Source: Coraliomargarita sp965656715
GTDB taxonomy: Bacteria; Verrucomicrobiota; Verrucomicrobiia; Opitutales; Coraliomargaritaceae
Direction: 5' to 3'
Length of the DNA: 64,000 nucleotides
NCBI GenBank assembly: GCA_965656715.1
Contig: CBFHLR010000002.1
Location: forward strand, 95,362 to 159,361
Below the pieces are notes generated by a model. That model worked only from the letters and a program-made list of their open reading frames with translations, did not search any database and was not told the DNA's origin. The stretch's first letter is position 1; each line of letters begins with the position of its first letter. Shown piece after piece: positions 8,947-15,888 of this stretch. A program made the translations under genes and the position numbers.

Positions 8947-9225
8947 ATGGCTAAGCAAGCAATTGGAATGATCGAATGTAAGGGCCTTATCAGCCTTATG
9001 GAAGCAAGCGACGCAGCACTTAAGTCTGCAGACGTGAGCATGACTGGCTGGGAAAAGATCGGCTCTGGTCTTGTTACCGGTTTCTATACTGGTGACGTAG
9101 CCGCAGTTAAGGCAGCTGTTGAAGCAGGTGCAGACGCAGCAGGTCAAGTTGGCGAAGTGGTCGCTGTTCAAGTGATCCCACGTCCACACGACGACCTCGG
9201 TAAGCTCGGTAGCTGGATCAGCTAA
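8947..9225 (+). CDS. BMC-H shell protein 2
   Basis: A 92-residue BMC-domain hexamer subunit with IGMIECKGLISLMEASDAAL, the canonical pore loop KIGSGLV, GDVAAVKAAVEAGADAA and VIPRPHDDL. An AAGGAG-type ribosome binding site precedes the ATG at normal spacing. It follows the first BMC-H gene by 27 bp and is closely similar to it, so they are probably tandem duplicates that diverged at the pore. Confidence 0.95.
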   Translation: MAKQAIGMIECKGLISLMEASDAALKSADVSMTGWEKIGSGLVTGFYTGDVAAVKAAVEAGADAAGQVGEVVAVQVIPRPHDDLGKLGSWIS

Positions 9226-9272
9226 ACGAAATTTGATTGAATGAAACACATGCGCGCCGGCGCATTGCCATT

Positions 9273-10457
9273 ATGAAGATCCTCATCGCCAACCTAGGCT
9301 CCACGTCTTTCAAGTATCGCCTTTACGATATGAGCGAATCCTCTGCGGATATGCTCGCGAAGGGTGGTTTTGAGCGTGTCACTGAATATACTCCGTGCAT
9401 CGAAGAGATGTTGGAAACTTTGGTGAACGATGGGCATCTTCAATCCGGTGACGATCTCGATGCAGTTGGTTTTAAGACTGTGCTCGGGAAAGACCTCAGT
9501 GGTTGTGTGAAAGCGGACGAGCGCGTCCTTGAAGCTCTGGATGGCTTCAAGGAGGTGGCTCCCGCCCACAATCCGGCCTATGCTGAAGGCATTCGCTGCT
9601 TCCAGCAAAAGCTTCCCAATGTTCCACGTGTTGCCCTGTTTGAAACTGCATTCTACCAGTGGATGACTCCGGCAGCTTACAGTTATGCAATTCCGCAAGC
9701 ATGGCGTGATCTTGGAATTCGCCGCTATGGTTTCCATGGTGCGAGCCATAAGTTCATCGCTGAGCGCACGGCTGAATTGCTTGGGCGTGACGATGTCGCA
9801 AAGCGTGCTCAAGGCCTCTATGTAGATGGTCCTGGTGAGTTCGACGGTGCGCCATTCCGCGTGCTTTCTTGCCACCTCGGTGGTAGTAGCTCTGTAACTG
9901 GCATTCAGAATGGTGTCTCGATTGGCACCAGCATGGGCTTTAGCCCGCAAAGCGGCTTGCCGCAAAACAACCGAGTTGGCGATCTCGACTCGATGGCGAT
10001 TCCATACGTCACTAAGATGTTGGGCATCTCGGTTGAGGAAGCGGAACGTCAACTCAATAAGGAGAGTGGCCTGCTCGGACTGTCCGGTGTGAGCAATGAT
10101 GCACGCGATATTCGTGATGCAGCGGATGCCGGTAACGAAGATGCCGTTCTCGCAAATGATGTTCTGATCGACAGCATTCGCCACTGGGCGGGCTCCTTCT
10201 TCTTCAAGATGGGCGGTGCCGAAGTGATCTCCTTCACTGCTGGTATCGGTGAGAACGATGCAGAGCTGCGCGAAGCAGTTTGTGCAAACCTTGAGGGCTT
10301 GGGTGTGAAACTCGACCCTGAGGCAAACGCTAAAACAATCCGTGGCGCCGAAGGCATCATCAGCGCACCGGACTCCACGATCAAGGTCGTGGTGATCCCC
10401 GCAAACGAAGAACTAGTCATTGCTCGCGAAGTCTATCGCAACATTCAAGCCGGCTAG
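9273..10457 (+). CDS. ackA: Acetate kinase family protein (BMC-associated)
   Basis: Acetokinase-family protein of 394 residues from the ATG at 9273 (MKILIANLGSTSFKYRLYDM); a TTG at 9237 would add 12 residues without family support. YGFHGASHKFIAER matches the family signature, and NRVGDLDS and FTAGIGEND are retained. The usual HLGNG loop reads HLGGSSSVTG, a divergent version. It would transfer phosphate from lactoyl-, propionyl- or acetyl-phosphate to ADP, the ATP-yielding step after PduL. It sits between shell genes and has no obvious encapsulation peptide. Confidence 0.88.
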   Translation: MKILIANLGSTSFKYRLYDMSESSADMLAKGGFERVTEYTPCIEEMLETLVNDGHLQSGDDLDAVGFKTVLGKDLSGCVKADERVLEALDGFKEVAPAHNPAYAEGIRCFQQKLPNVPRVALFETAFYQWMTPAAYSYAIPQAWRDLGIRRYGFHGASHKFIAERTAELLGRDDVAKRAQGLYVDGPGEFDGAPFRVLSCHLGGSSSVTGIQNGVSIGTSMGFSPQSGLPQNNRVGDLDSMAIPYVTKMLGISVEEAERQLNKESGLLGLSGVSNDARDIRDAADAGNEDAVLANDVLIDSIRHWAGSFFFKMGGAEVISFTAGIGENDAELREAVCANLEGLGVKLDPEANAKTIRGAEGIISAPDSTIKVVVIPANEELVIAREVYRNIQAG

Positions 10458-10512
10458 TATCCAATTTCTAAATACACAATAAATTCAAAGTTAATTCAAC
10501 CCACATAAAACT

Positions 10513-10818
10513 ATGGCAACACAAGCAATCGGAATCCTCGAAACTAAAGGTCTTGTCGCTCTCGTGCAAGGCACAGACGCGATGCTCAAGTCCGCAAACG
10601 TTGAACTCACTGGCCCTATGAAGGGCGTCGGTAGCGCTCTTGTAAGCGTGACTGTTACTGGCGATGTCGCAGCTGTTAAGTCTGCAATCGAAGCTGGTTC
10701 AGAAACTGCCGGCCGTTACGGCGAAGTCGTGAGCGCTCACGTGATCGCTCGTCCCCACGAAGACACTGCTGTAGTGATCCCTTCTCTTAAGCCTGCTGCA
10801 AAGCGCGCTGCTAAGTAA
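10513..10818 (+). CDS. BMC-H shell protein 3 with basic C-terminal tail
   Basis: A 101-residue BMC-domain protein: IGILETKGLVALVQGTDAML, GDVAAVKSAIEAGSETA and VIARPHEDT. The pore loop is GVGSAL, unlike the other two hexamer subunits. About ten extra residues rich in Lys and Ala (KPAAKRAAK) extend the C-terminus past the BMC fold, which could mediate contacts on the shell face (inference). It follows ackA by 55 bp and precedes a pentamer gene by 8 bp. Confidence 0.95.
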   Translation: MATQAIGILETKGLVALVQGTDAMLKSANVELTGPMKGVGSALVSVTVTGDVAAVKSAIEAGSETAGRYGEVVSAHVIARPHEDTAVVIPSLKPAAKRAAK

Positions 10819-10826
10819 GTTTTCCA

Positions 10827-11141
10827 ATGTATCTGGGAAAAGTCATTGGTTCCGTCGTATCGACGAAAAAGGATGAGTCCATGCGGGGGCATAAGCTCCT
10901 CATGGTTCGCCCGATGCTTGTTGATGCGGAGAACCCAAGCCAACTGAAGCCGGGCAGCAACACAATCGTGTGCGTTGATACACTCGGTGCAGGTGAGGGC
11001 GAGCTGGTGATGTTTGCCCAAGGGAGCTCGGCTCGCCAGGCAGATGGCCTGAAGCCGCTTCCCGTTGATGCAGCAATTGTTGGTCTTGTTGATGCCGTCA
11101 ATATTCTTGGCGAGAATGCATACAAGGCGACGGATAGTTAA
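10827..11141 (+). CDS. BMC-P pentameric vertex protein 1 (EutN/CcmL family)
   Basis: A 104-residue EutN/CcmL-type protein with the typical beginning YLGKVIGSVVSTKK, a middle KLLMVRPM and the family hallmark DTLGAGEGELVMFAQGSSAR, ending in DAAIVGLVDAVNI. Such proteins form pentamers that cap the vertices of the shell. It is the first of three BMC-P genes in the operon. Confidence 0.95.
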   Translation: MYLGKVIGSVVSTKKDESMRGHKLLMVRPMLVDAENPSQLKPGSNTIVCVDTLGAGEGELVMFAQGSSARQADGLKPLPVDAAIVGLVDAVNILGENAYKATDS

Positions 11142-11160
11142 ACTTTAGAAGGATCAAACC

Positions 11161-12603
11161 ATGAGTCAGTTAGATGAATCAGCGATTCGTTCTGTGGTGA
11201 GTGAAGTGCTCGCACAGATGCAATCCAAAGGCACCCTTTCGATGCCAAGCATCCAGTCCCGTCCAGGTAAGCACGGCGTATTCGACGATGCAGATCAGGC
11301 CGTAGCGGCTGCGCGTAGCGGATTTGAACAGCTTCAGAAAAAGGGCTGGGCCGCACGCACCAAGATCGTCGAGATCGTTAAGCAAATGTGCTGGGACAAC
11401 GCAGAGCGTTGGGGCCAAATCGAATTCAACGAAACCAAGATCGGTCGTCTTGAGCACAAGCCTCTCAAGCTTCAGGGCGTGAAGAACGTGCTGGGCACCG
11501 AATACATGACGCCTCAAGGCATGAGTGGCGACTTCGGTATCACGCTCGACGAAGCGGCACCTTTTGGAGTGATCGTTGCGATCACTCCGTTGACACACTC
11601 GGTGCCTACTATCGCCGGTAACATCGTCAACATGGTGGCCGCGGGTAACTCAATCGTCTTCAACCCACACCCGGGTGGTGCTGCAGTTGCTGCACTGGCG
11701 ATCAACGAGTTCAATGAAGCGATCAAGGCTGAGACTGGTATCAGCAACTTGCTGTGCACCATCGAAAAGCCATCACTGGATTCGTTCAATGCGCTTTGCA
11801 CTCACGACGACGTGAACCTGCTCTGTATTACGGGCGGTCCCGGTGTGGTCGACGCTGCGATGACGACCGGTAAGCGCGCAATCTGCGCAGGTCCTGGCAA
11901 TCCTCCGGTCGTTGTAGATGACTGCAGCGCACTCGACTTCGATCGTGTCGCACGCGACATCATCACAGGTGGTGGTTTCGATAACAACCTTCTCTGCATC
12001 GGTGAAAAGCAAATCATCGCGGTAGCTGATTCTTATGCGAAGACACTGGAAGCGCTGAAGCGTCAAGGTGCAGTGGTTCTGACTGCGCAGCAGCACGAAG
12101 CGATTAAGAATGAAGTCTTCGACTTTAAGAATGGCGTCGGCTGTGGCCGCCCAAGTCTGAACCGTAAGTGGGTGGGCGCAGGTCCATCTGCTCTGGGTAA
12201 GATTGCAGGCCTGAATATTGATCCTAAGGTTGAGATGCTCATCGCTGAAACTGACTTGAACGATGCATTCGTTCAGGAAGAGCAAATGATGGCCTTGCTG
12301 CCAATCGTTCGTGCAAATGACTTCAATCAAGCACTCAGCTTTGCGAAGCAGTCCGAACACGGTGACAAGCACTCCGCAATGATCCACACGATGAATGTCG
12401 ACCGCATGACTCAGATGGGCCAAGCGATGGACACTACGATCTTCGTGAAGAACGGTCCTTGTGTTGCGGGGCTCGGTATGGGCGGTGAAGGCTTCATCAG
12501 CTTCTCGATCGCAACCACGACCGGTGAGGGCATCACTACGCCGCGCACCTTCACACGTTTCCGCCGCTGCACGCTGGTAAACAATCTTAACATCGTTTCT
12601 TAA
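11161..12603 (+). CDS. CoA-acylating aldehyde dehydrogenase (PduP/EutE type) with encapsulation peptide
   Basis: A 480-residue aldehyde dehydrogenase of the CoA-acylating BMC class. The catalytic cysteine is Cys279 in NNLLCIGEKQ, the nucleotide-binding region is near GNSIVFNPHPGGAA, and the expected AGPGNPPVVVDD motif is present. Residues about 5-20 (DESAIRSVVSEVLAQM) form an amphipathic helix before a disordered linker, the standard N-terminal encapsulation peptide. It would oxidise lactaldehyde (or propionaldehyde) to the acyl-CoA with NAD+ inside the lumen, upstream of PduL and the acetate kinase. Confidence 0.93.
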   Translation: MSQLDESAIRSVVSEVLAQMQSKGTLSMPSIQSRPGKHGVFDDADQAVAAARSGFEQLQKKGWAARTKIVEIVKQMCWDNAERWGQIEFNETKIGRLEHKPLKLQGVKNVLGTEYMTPQGMSGDFGITLDEAAPFGVIVAITPLTHSVPTIAGNIVNMVAAGNSIVFNPHPGGAAVAALAINEFNEAIKAETGISNLLCTIEKPSLDSFNALCTHDDVNLLCITGGPGVVDAAMTTGKRAICAGPGNPPVVVDDCSALDFDRVARDIITGGGFDNNLLCIGEKQIIAVADSYAKTLEALKRQGAVVLTAQQHEAIKNEVFDFKNGVGCGRPSLNRKWVGAGPSALGKIAGLNIDPKVEMLIAETDLNDAFVQEEQMMALLPIVRANDFNQALSFAKQSEHGDKHSAMIHTMNVDRMTQMGQAMDTTIFVKNGPCVAGLGMGGEGFISFSIATTTGEGITTPRTFTRFRRCTLVNNLNIVS

Positions 12604-12609
12604 CTGCAA

Positions 12610-12864
12610 ATGATTCTCGCCCGCATAGATGGCCATGCAACTGCTAGCATCGCCCACCCAAGCCTCAGGGCGCAGAAGATTGTCTTCTGCACGCCGATTG
12701 ATGAGCATGGGAACACTGCGGGTTCTCCTTTCGCAGCCCTCGACCCAATTGGTGGGGGGCTGCATACGAAAGTTTTTATTACCACTGACGGCTCCTACAC
12801 ACAGGGGTGCGTCAACGACGATCAGTCACCCATTCGCAATCAAGTGATGGGCATTATTGACTAA
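12610..12864 (+). CDS. BMC-P pentameric vertex protein 2 (EutN/CcmL family)
   Basis: An 84-residue EutN/CcmL-type protein: MILARIDGHATAS at the start, QKIVFCTPIDEHG in the middle and DPIGGGLHTKVFITTDGS replacing the usual GAGxG-VLV-xGS segment, ending QVMGIID. It is the shortest and most divergent of the three pentamer proteins. It starts 6 bp after the aldehyde dehydrogenase and precedes the third pentamer gene by 3 bp. Confidence 0.9.
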   Translation: MILARIDGHATASIAHPSLRAQKIVFCTPIDEHGNTAGSPFAALDPIGGGLHTKVFITTDGSYTQGCVNDDQSPIRNQVMGIID

Positions 12865-12867
12865 CTT

Positions 12868-13164
12868 ATGAAACCGGGACGCGTAGTCGGCACAGTGACC
12901 ATGAGCGATGCAGCACCGCAATTTCGCGGCGCCCGCTGGTTGTTGGTGTGCCCGATGGGAGCAGAGGAGCTTACAGATCAAAATGAGTATGGCTCTGGAT
13001 GGTCTCCTGTTGTGTATGACCGCCTCGGAGCTGGAGTGGGGGATCCCATTCTTTACGTAGAAGGTGCTGAAGCGACCCAACCCTTTGATGAGCCTATACC
13101 GCTCGACGCCATCACAGTCGCACTCCTCGATACTTACCAATACACCCCGCCCACTGAGGCCTAA
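12868..13164 (+). CDS. BMC-P pentameric vertex protein 3 (EutN/CcmL family)
   Basis: A 98-residue EutN/CcmL-type protein with PGRVVGTVTMSDAAPQFRGARWLLVCPM, the hallmark DRLGAGVGDPILYVEG and the C-terminal DAITVALLDTYQY. Three distinct pentamers with no trimeric BMC-T protein agree with the Planctomycetes/Verrucomicrobia BMC class as described. It starts 3 bp after the preceding pentamer gene, which suggests translational coupling. Confidence 0.94.
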   Translation: MKPGRVVGTVTMSDAAPQFRGARWLLVCPMGAEELTDQNEYGSGWSPVVYDRLGAGVGDPILYVEGAEATQPFDEPIPLDAITVALLDTYQYTPPTEA

Positions 13165-13200
13165 ACGCAAAACACACTTTAAAATCCAACAGAAATTATC

Positions 13201-14289
13201 ATGAGCAAGCTATACACCGCAAAAGAACTTGAACGTATGATTCAGCAAGGGCAGTCCCTTTGCGACATCCCAGAGAACGCGAAGCTAACTCCTATGGCGC
13301 GCGACCTTCTTCGCCAGCACAAGAAGAACAAGCCAGCCGCAGCGGCAGCACCTGCAGCAGCGTCTGCAGCTTCCGGCGCTACGCCGAAGATTCACACTCC
13401 TGTGCTTCCGGATGCTGAATATAACTGGGTGCCAGGTGGTGATCCAAAGACTGCAGCTGAGCTTGAGAAGTTCTTCTACTCACCTGAAATTCAGGCGCTC
13501 AAGGAGCGTATCTGCCACATCGGTGAGCGTATTTGGAACAAGGGCTACGTGGATGGTAACGGTGGTAACATCACTGTCCGTGTCGGCGACAACATGGTGC
13601 TTTGCACACCGACACTCATTTCCAAGGGGTTCATGTCTCCGGACGACATCTGCATGGTTGACCTTGACGGTAACCAAATCGCAGGCACACGCCCACGCAC
13701 CTCTGAGGTGAACACTCACTTGGCGATCATGAAGCACGAGCCAAAGGCAAAGTCTTGTGTGCATGCTCACCCAGTCTACGGCACCGCCTTCGCAGTTGCT
13801 GGTGTAACACCGCCTGCTTGCTTGATTCCTGAGCCAGAAGTTTTCCTCGGTGAAATCGGTTTCGCGAGCTACCAGACTCCAGGCTCTCCAGAGAATGCGT
13901 CTGAAGTTGGCCGTCTCGCCCAGAAGCACCAGTCCATTTTGATGCAGAACCACGGTGTGATCTGCTGGGGTAAGGATGTGGAAGATGCTTATTGGAAGAT
14001 GGAAAACACCGACGCTTTCTGTCACACGGTTTCCATTACGATGCAAATCGGTGGCCCTAAGAAGTATGGTCCAGACAAGCTTAAGGAACTGATTCAGATC
14101 CGTCAGAAGCTCGGTATGCCTGATCACCGCCTGGACGAACTCAAGGAGTGTGAACTGTGCGATGCGGGTGACACCACTGTGAACACCCACCCACAGCCAA
14201 GCGCATGTGGTTGCGAGATTCCCACTGGCGATGTCGATGAAGCACTGGTGCAAAAGATCACTGACATGATTATGCAGAAGATCAACTAG
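13201..14289 (+). CDS. Class II aldolase for L-fuculose-/L-rhamnulose-1-phosphate, microcompartment type
   Basis: Zinc class II aldolase/adducin fold. Visible are GNGGNITVR (phosphate loop), Glu169 in EVNTH (catalytic base position), His188/His190 in HAHPVYG and His251 in QNHGVI (metal ligands). It would split the ketose-1-phosphate into DHAP and L-lactaldehyde. At 362 residues it exceeds plain FucA (about 215). The extra parts are an N-terminal helical region with an Ala/Pro linker and a C-terminal Cys-containing linker ending in the amphipathic helix DEALVQKITDMIMQKI, which looks like a C-terminal encapsulation peptide. It corresponds in context to the aldolase of the Planctopirus limnophila BMC. 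Confidence 0.92.
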   Translation: MSKLYTAKELERMIQQGQSLCDIPENAKLTPMARDLLRQHKKNKPAAAAAPAAASAASGATPKIHTPVLPDAEYNWVPGGDPKTAAELEKFFYSPEIQALKERICHIGERIWNKGYVDGNGGNITVRVGDNMVLCTPTLISKGFMSPDDICMVDLDGNQIAGTRPRTSEVNTHLAIMKHEPKAKSCVHAHPVYGTAFAVAGVTPPACLIPEPEVFLGEIGFASYQTPGSPENASEVGRLAQKHQSILMQNHGVICWGKDVEDAYWKMENTDAFCHTVSITMQIGGPKKYGPDKLKELIQIRQKLGMPDHRLDELKECELCDAGDTTVNTHPQPSACGCEIPTGDVDEALVQKITDMIMQKIN

Positions 14290-14335
14290 ACGCATCTTAA
14301 GCATCCATTCCCGTTTATCACTCATCCCATAAGTG

Positions 14336-14731
14336 ATGGCACTCATTGAAAAGCTTGAGGACATCCTCGCATGGCAGAAGGCCGGCGAATTAGTCGCTGA
14401 AGCTAGTCGTTTGCCTTCAAGTTGCGAAACTTCTGTGGAGTATAGTCCTAACGAAAGGGTGCGTGAGTTGGCCTACGCGATTCAAGCGAACATTAAAAGT
14501 GGCTTTGATCAACCGAGCAATAGTGACTTTGTTGATGCCTTATGCATTGCCAGAGCTTCAAGCACTGAACTGCGAGTGCAACTCGATCAACTTCGTAGTA
14601 ATGGATCTGTCAAAGATGCAACTTTTAATTCGTTAGTTACACTTACTCAAGATGTAGAGCGTATTCTTGGGGCGTTTATCAACTATTTGGCGAAGGCACC
14701 TGATCGTGCCCTACAATCGTTTTCTAACTAA
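14336..14731 (+). CDS. Four-helix-bundle protein (S23/IVP-like) inside the BMC operon
   Basis: A 131-residue protein from the ATG at 14336 (a GTG lies directly before it). Its layout matches the four-helix-bundle family first known from 23S rRNA intervening sequences: LEDILAWQKAGELV for helix 1, ELAYAIQANIKSGFDQPSNSDFVDALCIARASSTELRVQL for helices 2-3 (family form: QLRRA-SIPSNIAEG-R-S-EF-FL-IA-GS-AELE), and a last helix ILGAFINYLAK. Such proteins form small oligomeric bundles of mostly unknown function. It lies between aldolase and malate/lactate dehydrogenase genes on the same strand with gaps of 46 and 34 bp, so it is probably co-expressed with the microcompartment. Confidence 0.7.
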   Translation: MALIEKLEDILAWQKAGELVAEASRLPSSCETSVEYSPNERVRELAYAIQANIKSGFDQPSNSDFVDALCIARASSTELRVQLDQLRSNGSVKDATFNSLVTLTQDVERILGAFINYLAKAPDRALQSFSN

Positions 14732-14765
14732 CTATTGAACAACTTAATTTTGGAGGATTATTTCA

Positions 14766-15764
14766 ATGAAATCTAAAAAACCTATTCGTATTGCAGTGAC
14801 AGGTGCAGCCGGTAATATTGGCTATGCACTGCTTTTTCGCATTGCTTCTGGTGCAATGTTTGGCCCGGACCAACCGGTTGCCTTGAACTTAATCGAAATC
14901 GAACCAGGTATGGCAGCCCTTAAGGGGGTTGCAATGGAGCTCGACGACTGCGCTTTTCCATTGCTCACTGAGATTGTTCAGACATCTGACCTGAGTGTTG
15001 GTTTCAAGGACGTCGACTGGGCGCTGCTTGTTGGTTCCGTGCCTCGTAAGCAAGGTATGGAGCGTGCGGACTTGCTTGGTATTAATGGCAAGGTCTTCGT
15101 CGGCCAGGGGCAGGCGATCAATGACCACGCTAAGCCAAGCGTTCGTGTGGTTGTGGTTGGTAACCCATGTAATACCAATTGCTTGATCGCAATGAAGAGC
15201 GCACCGAACATTCCAAACGAGCAGTTCTTTGCGATGACTCGTCTGGATGAGAACCGTGCGAAGACACAGCTTGCGCAAAAGGCAGGCGTGCCGGTTAAGG
15301 AAGTCTCCGAACTCTGCGTTTGGGGTAACCACAGCCCGAGCATGTTTCCGGATTTCTACAACACCAAGATCGGTCGTCAAAAGGTGTCGGATTTGATCAC
15401 TGACGAAAACTGGCTGAAGGAAACCTTTGTGCCAACAGTTGGTCAGCGTGGTAAGGCGATCATCGATGCACGTGGTGCATCGTCCGCAGCGTCGGCTGCG
15501 AATGCAGTGGTTGACACAGTGCGTGATTTGGTAAATCCAACACGTGGCGATTTCCACTCTGTTTGTGTGATCTCCAATGGTGAGTATGGCACTCCTGCAG
15601 GCATTATTACATCCTTGCCCATTAAGGTCGATGCGATCGGCAAGTGGCGTGTCGTCGAAGGCATCAAGCTCACCGAGTATGCAAAGGAGAAAATTCAGGC
15701 ATCCAATGATGAACTCCTGGAAGAGCGCAAGTTAGCATTCGGCCAGCTTGGACTTAGCGTTTAA
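14766..15764 (+). CDS. Malate/lactate dehydrogenase family protein
   Basis: A 332-residue NAD-dependent dehydrogenase of the cytosolic malate dehydrogenase type: Rossmann start IRIAVTGAAGNIGYALLFRIA, substrate loop VPRKQGMERADLL, TRLDENRAKTQLA and the catalytic histidine in VWGNHSPSMFPDF. A strong GGAGG at 14752-14756 precedes the start. Sequence favours malate dehydrogenase, yet it closes the BMC operon just before a strong terminator. A role in balancing NADH or in lactate/pyruvate exchange for the pathway is plausible but not proven. No encapsulation-type helix is seen at either end. Confidence 0.85.
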   Translation: MKSKKPIRIAVTGAAGNIGYALLFRIASGAMFGPDQPVALNLIEIEPGMAALKGVAMELDDCAFPLLTEIVQTSDLSVGFKDVDWALLVGSVPRKQGMERADLLGINGKVFVGQGQAINDHAKPSVRVVVVGNPCNTNCLIAMKSAPNIPNEQFFAMTRLDENRAKTQLAQKAGVPVKEVSELCVWGNHSPSMFPDFYNTKIGRQKVSDLITDENWLKETFVPTVGQRGKAIIDARGASSAASAANAVVDTVRDLVNPTRGDFHSVCVISNGEYGTPAGIITSLPIKVDAIGKWRVVEGIKLTEYAKEKIQASNDELLEERKLAFGQLGLSV

Positions 15765-15793
15765 TCCCGACTCTATCATCGGTCAATTTAGCA

Positions 15794-15826
15794 GTCAGGC
15801 GTCACGGTAAGTGACGCCTGACTTTT
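15794..15826 (+). terminator. Rho-independent terminator of the main BMC operon
   Basis: A perfect 12-bp stem, GTCAGGCGTCAC at 15794-15805 and GTGACGCCTGAC at 15811-15822, closes a GGTAA loop and is followed by TTTT. It lies 30 bp after the malate/lactate dehydrogenase stop and separates the operon from the alcohol dehydrogenase gene, which therefore needs its own promoter or read-through. Confidence 0.9.
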
Positions 15827-15888
15827 ATACCTTATGACCAAATGAATCCTACCAAGAGAATCGCAATTTAATCTGAGAAATAGACTAT

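Noticed and set aside
9294..10184. 296-codon open frame on the minus strand
   Set aside because: It lies wholly antisense to the acetate kinase gene, has no family features and is explained by codon bias of the real gene.
11773..12765. 330-codon open frame on the minus strand
   Set aside because: It is antisense to the aldehyde dehydrogenase and its downstream pentamer gene; composition is that of a shadow frame.
13480..14364. 294-codon open frame on the minus strand
   Set aside because: It is antisense to the aldolase; no recognisable domain and no ribosome binding site.
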